Assembly (NCBI RefSeq): GCF_014805625.2
Contig: NW_023998414.1
Location: 93,453-157,452, forward strand
Length of the DNA stretch: 64,000 nt
Reading direction: 5' to 3'
From: Glossina fuscipes
Lineage: Eukaryota; Arthropoda; Insecta; Diptera; Glossinidae
Below, piece by piece: positions 24,386 through 37,073 of this stretch. Position 1 is the stretch's first letter, and each line of letters opens with the position of its first letter. The position numbers and the translations under genes are program-made. The notes under the pieces are model-generated. The model ran no database searches and was not told where the DNA came from. It worked only from the letters and a program-made list of their open reading frames with translations.

Positions 24386-25447
24386 TAACATAACGTTACG
24401 TTAAGAGATAAGCATGAGGAGTAACTCCTAATCGATCTTCTTAAATGAAGGTTTTTGGTTCGAACTTTCAATTTTTCAAATGTTTCATTAGTTGTTGCTA
24501 GTGTACCATATACAACGAAAACAAGAATAAAAGAAAGGATCGCAAAAACTGTGAAAAAAGAGAAACAAACAAATTAGTTTATAATAATTAGAAGGCATGT
24601 GTGTAAGCAGGTTTTGAATTTTGCATTCCGCTTGAGAAGGAAGGGCTGAAGAGGGACTCCTACCCTGAGAATATATAGTTTGAATGTGCACTTCTCTTTT
24701 CCTCGAGAGCCATTTTTTTCTCTTTTATTAATATCACTTATCCCCCATTATTGGCGTAACTTAAGTGAATGGGTGTTCGATATGATTTTATGACTCATTA
24801 ATTAATTGGAATTATTTGCCCTTACCCTTTCATCCTTTTTGAAAATTTTTGACATTTCTTTTTCTATATTTATACATAACGTATTAAAGAAGATCGTTGA
24901 AGACCTAGATAACTTAATTAGTTTTCGTGCATGGTGGTTGATTACTATATGACTGTTAAGCCAATTTAGGTTTGCATGTCTTCTGTTATTGCATCGGTTG
25001 CAATTAAACTAAAAAAATTCGAAGAAGAGAAATCTAAATTCGCCATATATATATATATATATATGCCCTATGCCGATGTCAACAAACCGGAATTGAAAAT
25101 GACCGTGAACCATTCATTCATAATCATACCCATAGCTGCGGTCAATGGCGGATATTAATTTAAAACTTGAAGCAAACATATTTACTCTCGTGCACTCTAC
25201 AAAACAAAAAAAAAAATCCTTCAGTACGAACATGATGTGCCCTTCTTACTTCTTAACCTTGTAAATGTTAAGGGATATTATTCTAAAATTCCAAGTCAGA
25301 AAACACTTTACGCGACCAATATTAATGCATTACTTTTATCTTTACTTTAATTAGTTGGGTTTAATTAATGCGTTTGATAAGATGGAATAGTTTTTTTTTT
25401 TTTTTTGTGCTTTTTATTAAACAGAGAGTGTTAGTAATTTTTACATT

Positions 25448-26240
25448 TTTTATACCCATCAACGAAGTATGTGGGGTATATTCATTTTGTCAAAACGTTT
25501 GCAACGCCCAGAAGGCAACCTCCGAGAACGCACAAAGAATATATATATATATATATTCTTGATCCGGCATAAAATTCCAAATCGATTTAGGCATGTCTGT
25601 TTGTCCGTCTGGGTGATGTCTATTGTATAACATTCTTCTGCCGGCAAAAATGAAGATATCGACTTCAATTTTAGCAGAAACATTTGAAGCCTCCGCAAAT
25701 GGCCAAAATCGATTGAAGGATACGTCCACATTATCGCACAAGCTGAGAACACTTTTGTTTTTTGAAAAGGAATCAAAATTGATATTTTGTTTATTACTCA
25801 GAAACTATAAAAAGATAAATGTGCAAAAATTTGAACGCATATGCTATGGACGAAGCTGTAGTATCTCTAAAAAAGTGTCAGAAATTGTCCACGGCCATCC
25901 AATATTATAGTGTATCAAATTTTAATTTATTTCTCAATACCTTTATAACTCGTAGATGCAAGCTTCAAAAACCCGTTAAGATTTACAAATTCTTGGCTAG
26001 TTTCACATTTAGAATGCACCTAAATGTGTCCAGCGGTTCGTTTGTCCATCTGTCTGCTTGCACAATTGCGCAGTATTTGCGGTAATCGTTCTCCCCTTAG
26101 CGAACATATCGTTTACAGATTTACAAAACAATTGAGAAATGATTTAAACTTTTCCAAGGACACGCCTACAATTTTTTTTTATCTATTTTAAGATAACGGT
26201 GATGGGTATAAAGAGATTCGTTCACTACCGAATATACTTT
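25448..26240. repeat. Dispersed repeat, copy A (~0.8 kb)
   Basis: It opens with 'tttatacccatcaacgaagtatgtggggtata', continues 'gtttgcaacgcccagaaggcaacc', a TA run, 'ttcttgatc', 'ccaaatcgatttaggcatgtctgtttgtccgtctg', and closes with 'gatgggtataaagagattcgttcactaccgaat'. The same order with the same spacing is found at 60562-61320. Two related blocks inside it ('tgtttgtccgtctg' near 25600 and 'cgtttgtccatctgtctgcttgc' near 26040) indicate an internal duplication. It has no coding capacity I can see. It resembles non-autonomous repeats common between fly genes. Confidence 0.7.
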
Positions 26241-26892
26241 TCTTACTTGTTTCATATTTGATTAGATCGTTTTGTTTGGGTTTAGATTAGATAGTTAAAA
26301 ATTGTTATAAGTGAAATGTTAAAAGGTGCTCTAAAACGTATTGAAATTATCTCCGATATTTTACAAAGGTCCAATGAAAGTCTAAAATAGAAAAAACCAT
26401 TTAGTTTAATTTAATATAATTGAGCAATGTTTTTTTTTTTTTTTTTTTTTAATAATTTGGTCAGTTTTCATATTTCATTACGCAGCCTGATACGTTCTAT
26501 TCGAAAATTGTACCCGATGTGCATTGTTTGCCATTGTCGAGGTATTGCATTTGTCAGTCATTTGGCCAGACAAATAAACACGGTCAGCAACGTTTACCAG
26601 GAATTTATGACATGTACACATGTATATCCAATTAATTGTCAGCAGCACGTATTTAATTGCATAAAAATTTCAACCATATAAGTATAGCGAACTTGAAAGA
26701 AACTTCCGAGATCTATTATGCTCTTCTTAATTGGACTCAAATTCTCAATCATTCTAAGTATGGCCGTATGTCTGTTGTAAACAGTTTCGCGGTTGCAAAA
26801 ATTAAAGTTACGCCAACGCAGAGTAGTATTGAAAATAAGACAAATCGATCAAGAGGCGCGCCTATTATACAATTTAAACAGTGCACAATTCG

Positions 26893-26897
<5 letters not shown>

Positions 26898-26935
<38 letters not shown>
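26898..26935. repeat. Poly(A) tract, 38 bases
   Basis: An uninterrupted run of 38 A follows a less AT-rich, coding-like segment (26450-26897). Such a tail can mark a retroposed sequence, but long A runs also arise by slippage in this AT-rich genome. Confidence 0.7.
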
Positions 26936-26937
<2 letters not shown>

Positions 26938-27590
26938 TCAAATGACGTATGTCTAATAGATAATTTTATGGTAACTATACAACAATGGCCGGCCGGTTTT
27001 TTATTTTTAAGGTAAATGTGTTGAGCATAAAAAATTTGGCTAAAGTAGAAGGTAACTATCTTTAGTCACTAGTACTTAGAAAATCTGATAACGTTACCTT
27101 ATTATTGTCTTATAAATGTTGGTGTAGACTTCCGCGATTAACTGATCATTTAAGACCTTGCGGCTTGGTTTTAAACCTGCGCTGGCACATAGATGGATCA
27201 GCCGAAATTATTATTATTTCTTTGTAGGCAAAATGCAACTATCATAGTCGCAATACGTAATGGGTAGCGCTATTTAACATTGTACCATTTTTTTGGGTGA
27301 AATTTAAGTCAATTCATCTTAAGGCAAATAGATGACTAATATTTTAATGATTATTGATAATTTTTTTTCAACTTTTCTTTTTTTCAGCTGCTGTTAACTT
27401 TTTAGAAAGTCAAAAAAAAATAAAAATAAAAATAAATAAATAAATAAAACACAAAAATTAAGAAGTGAAAGTTTTATGCATTCTTAACAAACAAAAGGCT
27501 TCGTTTGATAACAACACCTTTGTGCATAGTTAAGAAGATAAGTAACGAATCAATATATACATAGCAACGAATAAAATAATAGCAACAACA

Positions 27591-27894
27591 ATGAACAAGG
27601 CCGGCAAACACATTCAAAGTGGTTTACAGCACAGCAGTGCCATATTACCCAAGTTACCAGTATTACAAGCAACAACCACTACAAATATAGCGAGCGGTGG
27701 TAGCGCTAGTAGTGTCGGTGCTGTTAGTTCAACGGCCCAAAAAAATGTCATTAATTCGATAATGAGCTTTTTACCAGACAACCGACCCATCACTTCGTTA
27801 CAAATAGTAGAAGATTATGAAAAGTATATCTGTTGTGTAAAAAAAAAAAAAAAATTTTCTAAAAAATATTAAATTTTTATTTTTTTTTTTAAAA

Positions 27895-27936
<42 letters not shown>

Positions 27937-30900
27937 ATTTTAGATGTCCAAAAAATTTTACATCCATTCACCGTACTTATGATCAGGATGCTGATGCTGA
28001 TTTATGGCGTGAGAATAATATATTATTTGGCCGGCAGACGACACGCTACCTCTGCTTGTCAAAGACGGAGGGATTGCCGGACTATGTGCTAGAAACATTA
28101 ATGTACGTATATATATTTTAGTTTAATCAAAACGTGAATTAAGACCTTTGCTCGCTTATTAAAACCCATATAACCTAATCTCGCCTCCTTTTTTTTTTTG
28201 CAATTCCATGTTTTTTTTTTTTTTTTTTTTAATATTTTCTAACATATCCTTCAATTTTGCTTAGGGACTCGCCGTCAACTGTATTTGATAAATTTGTTTT
28301 TTTTAACAATTACATCCATAAGTCATTAAGTTTTAAAGTAATTAATTAATTTTCTTTTTTTCAATAGAGCGAGCAAATCTATCAATATACACTTTTAATA
28401 AGTAGCGTTCTCAAAAGCTCTTTAAATCTCACAATTATCTATCCTCATAAATTTTTATAGTCTGCAAAAACTCAGGATCGTTCCTCTGATTCTCCGATTT
28501 AAGCCAGTCTGTCAATTTTTCAGATATTTTGATGAAATTTGATACACTATCCTGTTTTGGCCCAAGAAAGAGCGCTATTGAAAATGTTTGGGATTAGTTT
28601 AGTTTTTCGACCACTGCCCATATATGTGAAAAAAATATTGCAATTTTCGTAATTTTTCGACAAAACGCGTTGTGTAACAATATTTCGACCTTATAAACTG
28701 CTATGAAAAATTGCTTTGGCTGCTTTGCTTTCTTTCATATAATCGTTCCTAGAAAAACTAGACTTTTTGCATTCTAATACCTCAATACGTTCATGATAGT
28801 AACTTGACATAAAAAGTAAGTGGATCAGATTTAAAACATATGGGCCATCTTCTTGATCCCTACTCTATATAAGATTTTTCATGAATAGTAAACCCTTCAG
28901 AAAAACAATTAATTTTTAATATTTTATGATAAAAATTAATCCCATAGGACCAAAATAACTGCTATGGTTGGGAATCTGGATCACATAGGCATATTTTTTA
29001 GGACGTGTCAGGACATGTCAGGATTATCGTGAAAAGCAAGCCCTTATATGAAAAGAGAGGGAATAATTTTTAGAAAGCAAACTCAGTTGGAAAATTTGTA
29101 TCGCGTCGTGTGATATTTCGGGCATGCTCCAATATGCGGGCTTTCATGGAAAGTATGTCTTTGCCCAAAAATAATGTGTAATTTTTGGTGCATTATTAAC
29201 GAAACGAAATGAGATAGGATACCCCATGCTCTGCCTTGCCCAACTATAATGTCCTTACTTTAGTTTAGTTACTACGCATGCTCTTCGAGTAAGACATGTT
29301 AAGTATTGTAATCTTTGTGTATATTATAAGGAGTGTAAAAAGCATTATACATCAGTAGCAAATGTCTCGCCCATCTTTCACGCAACAATTTAATTCTATG
29401 CGGAAAGGAAAACTAATCCATGAAAGGATCTAATTTCTTGGACGTTAACGATTGATGTTAAGGTTAATCAGATGGAAACGGTTGCACACAACTCATACGA
29501 TGGCACATTCCAGTTCAGTGCTACTAATTTCCGAAAGTGGATTTTGCAGCCCTAATGCCGCATATTGTGTCTATCTTTCAGCCTAATTCCCTTAGCCTAT
29601 CGCGTGCAGCATTTGATCTTAAAACCTTGGATAAATATAAAAGATATTATATGGAAAATTACTTGCAAGACGAGCCGCGTAAATCGTTTATACAACATAC
29701 TGCAGTAATAGTTACGCTCTCTCTTGGAAAACATCTGAGAATTATTCTACATCCACATATATGTGCACCAGCATAGCTTGCGCTTATATATAATATATAT
29801 TAGGTGTTTGCAAAAGTTTTGATCATTTGTTCACTTGAAAAAAATATTTATTAAAAAAAAAGTTGGTACAGTGTGTATTAAACAAAATAGTTTCCTTCAT
29901 TATCTACATTTTACTATATATATGGCGATATTATGTCGAATTGAACTTGTATTGGTTTGGCGGCGATCCACTCACCGATCCATGTCCGCACTTTTGCAAC
30001 TTAGCGAACCTGCGTGCCAGCCCAGCCATGCCGCATCGATCTGAATAAATGGTAATCAGGTTGAGGCAGAATTTCCCAATCGAGCTCTCTGGGCGGCTAG
30101 CCAAAAAATGGCATTTTCATTCAATTCGTCAATCAATTTTTATATCATTGTAACCAAAACCGACAATTGACATACGATGGAGCAGCATCGTCATAAACTT
30201 CTGAACGTATTTGATGGGCTTCAACAGCAGATTTCTGCAAATAAACCATTGAAGTAATGAAGATCGAAAATGTAATTTTTAGAGCTCCATACGATTAACG
30301 TCGGCGTACGCTGAATAACTCAATAATATTAAATGGAAAACCATTATTTACTGTTATGTAGGGAAAGGTCAAAACGTTCGAATCGAATTCGTTGCCTACA
30401 TTGATATTTTCCATCTCTTTTCCATCATTTTTACCGATAGAGGAGTCGTTGATCAAAAATTTTGCTCACACCTAATAGCTTATGTGGAGCGGTATATTTG
30501 CGCTCATATCTGCTACCATTATGCAATGTGATGCAACGCATGCTACTACGGGGTGTTAGGTTATTTTAATGAAACGAATTTTGCAAGGCAAGTAAAGACT
30601 AATGATAGATTTCGCATAAACCAATGCCGATTTAAATCAACTGCAATTCCATTCGAATGTAAAGTTGGAATATTAAAAGAATTAAAAAAAAAAAAAAATA
30701 ACACTAACATAGAAAATAATTAGTTAGTTATCTTGCTTTCCGTTCGCTATAGATTTTTATTAAATGTAATGCAATTATTTTTCAGTTGCTAAGAGCTGCA
30801 ACGCTTATGCATATAAATCAAAATTAACATCAAAACTCTTGGCCAAAAAAAAAAAAAAAAAAAAAAAAATGGACTTTTCCAGCAATCACAAGAAATGTTC

Positions 30901-31588
30901 ACATTTCATGTTTTTTGTATAATCGCTTCCGCCTTGTTTGCAATTTTTCTACTTATTTACATGCATGATGATGATGAACAGAGGGAATTCTAATTCTCAC
31001 TGTCTGTGCCACGTTAAATCAATTTTGAGCATTAGCAAAATGAAAATGAAAACAACACTTTTATAATAGGAAATGATGAGTTCTATGGTAAATCAAATTT
31101 TTCCTATACAATAAGATATTTGAAAATATTTTGCGTTTTTAACGTGATCGCACTTCCGAAAGTCGCTTTCTGTACCGTTTCAAAGTTTTTGAAAAAAAGG
31201 ATTTATAAAAAACTTATTAAAGAGGTGAGCATTTGTTTATGAGTGCCCTCTCTTGATAGCATAGATAAGTTGCATATCAATTTTTGGAAGTTAAAATCCG
31301 CCAGCACTTCCTTCAATACTTTCAAATGTAATCAACCTTAAGCCGGAACATTGTTTGCACTGTTATTGTTTATTTTTTTTATAGTGTCATAGCTGAAAAG
31401 ACAACACCACCCAAAGGGTTTTCGTTACTTTCACGTACTGCTGACTCGGAACAAAAGGCGTGGCGTAAACGACAACTAAGTTATAAATTATCTAAAAGAG
31501 GAATCGCCACACAGGCTATTACTGATATAATATTGTGTTCAAAATTGAAAATAGCTCCTCAAGGCTTTAAAATGGCTGGGTAAGCAGT

Positions 31589-31623
<35 letters not shown>

Positions 31624-32468
31624 ATACATGGCAAAGATATCTTTGTAAAAAAATCGTTTCTTTCTTTTTTAAAAGTGATTTAAATGGTATTTTAATATGT
31701 TATAAAACGGCCACACAACCCACACGTTTACCGCCACCAGTACCAAGTTTAAGTCCGACAGCAACAAATAATAGTAAACCATCGTCATCCTCGTCATCAG
31801 CGACATCTAATAGTGAAGTCGAGAAAGCTTTAAATCGTTTAAATCTGAATGGTGTTGGTGGGATCAACGGGCGCTATCCTAAACAGCCGGTAATTTTTTG
31901 CACAAAAGAAACTCTTCTTGTTTCATTTTTTTCAGATATTCATATAATAACAGATCAGATGGCTGTTAATAGAAACAAAATTTAATTATCATAAATTATC
32001 ATTTTGTATCACTTTTTTTTTTATTAATTTTTTTTTTTTTTTATAGCTACCTCCGGTTCCTGCCGCCGAAGATCATGATTATGAAGAAATTCAGTCATCG
32101 TATCAGATTAAGTCACCACAACGGCCAGCTCCCAAACCACCCGTCATCAATAACGTTTGCATTGGTACTAACACTTCAGGCCATAGCGTAGGAACTTTGG
32201 GTACCTATAACGAACTTGAGGGTGTGCCATTTGTGATTAATGCCTTGCTTAAGCCACCTCATGAAAATCAGGTAATTGGATTGAATTAAATAATTTTCTT
32301 CTTTTTTTTTTTGAAAATCTACTTTTTCTGTTTTTGGTTTAGATACTTCCACTGCCAAAACTCAGCGATTTTGCATTAAAAAAAGATTTAGAGTATGATT
32401 TTTATTTGGAACGCCAAACCTTATGTATTATGAAATCAGCAGCTTCTAAAAATCCCTTTTTCAAATAA
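27591..32468 (+). CDS. Mvb12: Multivesicular body subunit 12 (ESCRT-I)
   Basis: Six coding exons, 27591-27823, 27944-28102, 31385-31579, 31676-31889, 32047-32271 and 32343-32468, join in frame to 383 aa. MVB12 is a subunit of ESCRT-I, which sorts ubiquitinated cargo into multivesicular endosomes; its MABP domain binds acidic membranes and its UMA domain binds the ESCRT-I core. The MABP domain covers about residues 65-207 ([64 protein letters not shown]). A Ser- and Pro-rich linker follows ([22 protein letters not shown]). The C-terminal UMA motif is [10 protein letters not shown] with [10 protein letters not shown]. Intron 2 is 3.3 kb and carries a mariner copy; the others are short and rich in poly-A/T. 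A poly(A) signal lies at 32628-32633. The N-terminal 55 residues are low-complexity. Confidence 0.92.
29571..29720 (+). other. Coding-like segment of unknown origin
   Basis: After an acceptor-like 'tctatctttcag' (ending near 29580) the plus-strand frame reads [20 protein letters not shown], then [19 protein letters not shown]. This is compositionally protein-like: mixed charge, not A/T homopolymer-coded. It is not in the reading of Mvb12 and has no obvious downstream donor. I do not recognise the family. It could be a transposon ORF fragment, a captured exon, or an alternative exon. Confidence 0.35.
29800..30475 (-). mobile_element. Deleted mariner element, copy 2 (family 1)
   Basis: The 676-bp copy is bounded by 'ttaggtgtttgcaaaag' and 'aattttgctcacacctaa' with TA on each side. 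It shares with copy 1 the internal stretches 'gtattggtttggcggcgatccac', 'gtgccagc.cagccatg' and 'atggcattttcattcaattcgt'. More stops and indels than in copy 1 leave no usable frame. It sits in intron 2 of Mvb12, opposite to the gene in transposase orientation. Confidence 0.82.
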
Positions 32469-35400
32469 GAAAATTCAATTGACAGTAATTATATTGTACA
32501 TTTATTTAACTTTTGTAGACTTTTTCGATTTATTTTTATTACAAATTGAAATGATTATTTTCAATTTATTTTTTCCTTTTTTTTTAATTTAAAAAAGATT
32601 TTTTCTAACCAACAAATAATTCCAGAAAATAAACCTTTAACCTTGTGCCTTCTTCTTCCATTCAGTACTGCGTTAACAAGAGAATATTATTTTTGATTTT
32701 AATGATGAAAATTTTGTAATTAATAATACCCGTTAAATTAATTGCATGATTTTTAATACATTTCAAAATGTTTTAAGGCATTATTGAATTATTGTGATCG
32801 AATATTTTGTATGTAAGTAATTTTTCAAAACACATTCTTTTTTTATGTAAATATTTTAAAAATAATTTATATATACGAATGTATAAATTGAATAAAACTT
32901 TAAAGTTACATATAATATACGTAAGTAATATATATTCAATCATAAAATCAAAAAAAAATTTCAAATGTAAAATCTTAATCAATGCCATAAAAAGTGCATT
33001 CGAGGCCTAAACTATAGTACAGTAAGTAGTATAGTAGTAATTATAGTATGATCCTTAAAATGTAGGCATAAAAACTCATTCGATTCTCAATATATGCTGA
33101 AGAAGACATTTCGAAATATGAATTTCGCTGCGAAAAAGAAATTATTTTTAAAAAAGAGTTAAGAAAGAAATAAGAAAGTTTTATATCGTCTCGAAATAAT
33201 ATAAAATGTAACAGACAGCTCTCTTAAATCATCAACGTGCTGATCGATCGGAAAATATTTGTATATTTCATTTTCTCTGAAAATTATCAATAATGGTTTT
33301 AGCTTAATATCTGCCTTTAAGTGTCGAGATTTTATACGTTATCTCAATGCAACGCAAAGCGGTAGGCAAGCAAATCGCTTAATACGGCTAATTGAAATAA
33401 TATGACTTTGGAGATTAATAATAATTAATAAGAAAAAAATCAAATAAAAATTTTATAGTCGGGTAAAGTCGACTATTTAATATCGTATCCCACGTCAATA
33501 AGTAGAAACTTAATCATCTTCATTATAAAATTAAAAAGCCATATAAACAAAAATTCGCTTGAAAACTCTTACTCTTATCATAAAATATAATTCTTTTAAT
33601 TTCGTTTTCTAGATATTTTATAAGAAAGTTTATATGAAAAGGATACAAAAAGTGGACGGAAGTATGCGAAGGTACCACCAATAATGAACAATGTTTGACT
33701 TGTATTTTCCTTGAACTCTGGAAAAGTCCACTTACCTGAATAGTTGCGCCAATATATTGTGTAAGGATCACATATTTTTTATAGGAAACTTTATATAGCA
33801 TTAAAACCGTAACTAGCTAATTAAGAAAGCAAAGAATAAAATCGAAACTGACATTGTATTTCATTTTGTATGAATTTTTAACGAAAAGGGACTCGACTTC
33901 TTGCCGCTCGAGAAAATCGCTAACTTTCATAACGGTTGGAGCCTATTGAATGTTGTCAATCGTTGTCATTACTTTTATAAACGTACGTGCAGAAATTATG
34001 TCTATAATCTCAATGTAAAACCTATTTCAACTTTGTAAAAAAAGTCTTAAACTCATTTCCAATATTAAATTAAACAAAAATTATTTAATTTTGACTTCAA
34101 TTTTCAATATTCAAGGTCTCCTACGTCTATTTTCTTATCAAAAACCCAGACTTGTAAGTAAAGTACAAGTAGAAAACAGGATCGTTTTAAAATTGTTAAC
34201 AAACAGATAAATAGAATATATAAATAACAGAAAAAAATAATTACAATAAAGGGTACATATAAATAGTTGAACAGAGTTGTTTCGAAAGCGCAGTGATTAC
34301 CGATTATTAATAATTCGTCTAACTAATAGCACTTTCTTGTCTATATGTGCGTATATAAATCGTTATTTGTCAAAACGCCATTTTAAGAATTTCTGGGAAA
34401 GTTAAAAGTGCTTTTCTGTCCTGTTCGTGAGGGTAAACGTGAAAAATAATACACAACAGCAATAATCTTTTTTATAGACGTATTAAAAACTTTAGTTTAT
34501 ATCAAACGCAGTAGAAAAAAGGAATATTAACAAATTTGATCAGCACAAGAAATTCGAAAGAGGAAATCAAGAAAGCTGCAATTGTAAAAAAAAACCATCA
34601 TTCTCATTGGACTTCCTTGGCAAGCATTTTTTCTCTACTCTTTTTTTTTTTTTTTTTGTTTTTTCTTTTTACTCATAGTGTAAACGCGCGCACTGTATGT
34701 TGCAAATGTTCTATATGCTTATTACAAAAATATTGATTAAAAAGAGATCACTATATAAGTGAACGATTCAGTTCAGAAAATTGTGAAAAATTTTGTGAAG
34801 TATGTGTGTCTGAATAAAAATTTTGAAAAGTTTTATGAAGAAAAACTTTCGACAGTTTTCTTAGTTTGAAGAGAAAGAAACTAATGTATATTGAAAAAAA
34901 AGAAACGTCAAAAAAATTTGTGCTTTATTTCATGTGAAAGCAAACATAGTTTGCTTTTATTCGCAAGGAAGAGAAAACCAACCAACTACACATATACATT
35001 AAAAGAGCAACGAACCCTCTCGATTCATGCACGATTCATAAAAGCGGAAAAGGTGAGTAAACGAAGATAATGCAAAAAAGGCAATGTAAATACATGAGAA
35101 ATACTACGAACAAATAGAAGTTGTTATAAATAAGATTAATTTTTGTGGAATTATATAGAAGTTTGATATAATCCATAAAACTGCGCGATCAATTAAATGC
35201 TAAATGCAGCTCACCGGTGTTTTTTGAAATTGTGTTTCTTTTGTTGTAGGGAAAAGGCCATGTATACAATTCAAAGCGTTGCCAGGATAAAATAATTTAG
35301 AAATTAAATATTCAATTATTCTATATTCGCCTTGAAATATTTGCTCAGAAAAAGGATTTATGTTTTTTTTTTTGATGAAAACCTAAAGATAAGGATTTCT

Positions 35401-37073
35401 TTCCTATATATTTCCTGAAACTTGCACAAATTCATTACATATATAAAACCATTAGGTGTGTAGAGTATGGAAAGAAGATGGACGACATATGTTTTAACGA
35501 GTGACGAACGAGACAAATGTGAGAACAAAAAGAAAAAAAAATGAACGAAATTATCTACCTATATACATAACGAATGGAAAAGTCCTCTTGTAACAAACAA
35601 GTCAAAGAGGCGAGTGTGTGCAGAAGTAGAAAAAGTGTTGGTGAAAAATTTCCAAATTCCTTGGAAAATAATATACAAATATCAATTATTTCCATTGAAT
35701 GTTTAAATCAATATTTTTCTTAAAAGCCGATCACTTAAGTGCGAAAATTGATAAAATTCTATAGAAAAGGTTATGAGAAAATAAAGTCTGTAAGAAAGTG
35801 TGTTGCAAACGATTCCTGTGAGCTGTAACTATCTGCAAAATTCGAAAAATAGGAATACGATTGAGGTTCTATACGTTGCTTCAGATGAATTATTGTATTT
35901 TTGTTTAATGAAAAACAGTAGCAAAGCTTTTCAAAGACGACAAAAGAGATAAATTGTGAAAAAAGTTCGCTGTTTTTTAACGAGTAAAAACGTATTACAG
36001 AACTGGTTATGGGAAGTGTATCCTAGAGCCGCAATCCAATGTAAAAAAGATTCCACAACAACACTTTAACTTCTAATAATTTTAATGCTACTAACAATCC
36101 ATTAAAATTGATTTGAAACAAGGAGGAAGGGCAAATAAAAAGAATTAATCTTACACACCCCTAAAAGGGTGCTGGTTTGCCAACATAAACAATAATTAAT
36201 TTGGAGGTGGGTGTATTTTTCAAAAGTGAGAGCTAAAAGTTGTTCAATAATGTTGTTAATTTTAATCAGCAGGACTTGAAACCATTTAAAAGACGCCACC
36301 GAATTCAGTACTTTGCAAGATTTTCTTTTACTTGAATTCGTCATTCTATTTCAACTGTATTCGTGTTCGTTTCCACTTTATTTTGTGTGTGTTTTTCTTT
36401 CTTTCCTTCGTTAATTTTCATATAATGTTGCGTGCATTCGCATTTGTATACATTATTTACTAGGTTGACTAGATCTATCTCTTTTATTCCCATTGTTTTG
36501 GTCAACATAAATGCTAACATGTTCTAATGAGTTGGGAAAAGTGTTGCCAGCTCTTGTGTTTTAAAACTAAAAGGATGTATTTTTTTTTCTTGCATGAATT
36601 TCAGGATAACTAAGAAGACTGAGGTTTAGTTAATAATTCTACATAAAAAGTTAAACTATAAAAGTTCAATAACACTACAAATACTTAAAGATTATTGGAA
36701 AATCTACAAGAAGTTCAACAGAAAAATTTCAACAAGATTAAGCTTTATTAGCGAAATATTATTAGTTTGCTTCAAGTTATACATACTTTGCTAAGCGATA
36801 AAAAGAAAAAAGTTTAAAAAGCAAAAGAATCCTTGAGGTATAAGTTTGCACAAAAACATCAATAACAAAAGAATTAAAAGTGAAACAATAGTTCGTAGCC
36901 TGTCATTGCTCTAAACCATTATCGTAAATCCTGTGATTTGAACAATTTTGAAACTCAGAAACGAGTAACAACTTTATAAGAAAAAAGGTTCAAGCGAGCA
37001 GCAGCAAAAGATCTGAACGGAGTGGTGCTTGTGCACAGGGACAAGTTAAGGCTAATGAGGATCTACTGGCAGC
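32469..37073. other. Spacer and nocte upstream region
   Basis: No coding exon is visible. The first 200 bases are Mvb12 3'UTR. From about 34750 the sequence becomes A/G-rich and leader-like. A strong donor (AAAAG|GTGAGT) ends a possible non-coding exon at 35052, and a strong acceptor (TTTTTTTTTCTTGCATGAATTTCAG) precedes 36605, giving a plausible second leader exon that runs to the ATG at 37074. A TATA-like 'ctatataag' at 34751 lies too close to the nearest initiator-like 'ttcagttc' to be convincing. Confidence 0.4.

Larger units (their letters stand above)
18470..27590. other. 9-kb gene desert between the HMG-box gene and Mvb12
   Basis: No coding exon with a recognisable family is visible. 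The region holds a mariner relic, a foldback element, a possible SINE remnant, a dispersed repeat and a possible retroposed segment with an A38 tail (each listed). Part of 19140-19760, beginning 'cggaagccgaatagcccatacccgcc', also looks like an old dispersed repeat. The bases just before 27591, after an acceptor-like 'ttttttcag' near 27388, are probably the Mvb12 5' leader. Confidence 0.55.
28103..31384. other. Mvb12 intron 2 with nested elements
   Basis: This intron splits the MABP domain. About 28490-29230 reads like an old dispersed repeat. A coding-like stretch lies at 29571-29720, a deleted mariner at 29800-30475, and a 27-A run near 30843-30870. The other introns of the gene are about 70-160 nt, so insertions explain the size of this one. 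Confidence 0.7.

Noticed and set aside
34751..34776. TATA-like box with an initiator for nocte
   Set aside because: 'ctatataag' lies only about 18-23 bases before the candidate TCAGTT start, closer than the usual spacing, and such words are common in AT-rich DNA.
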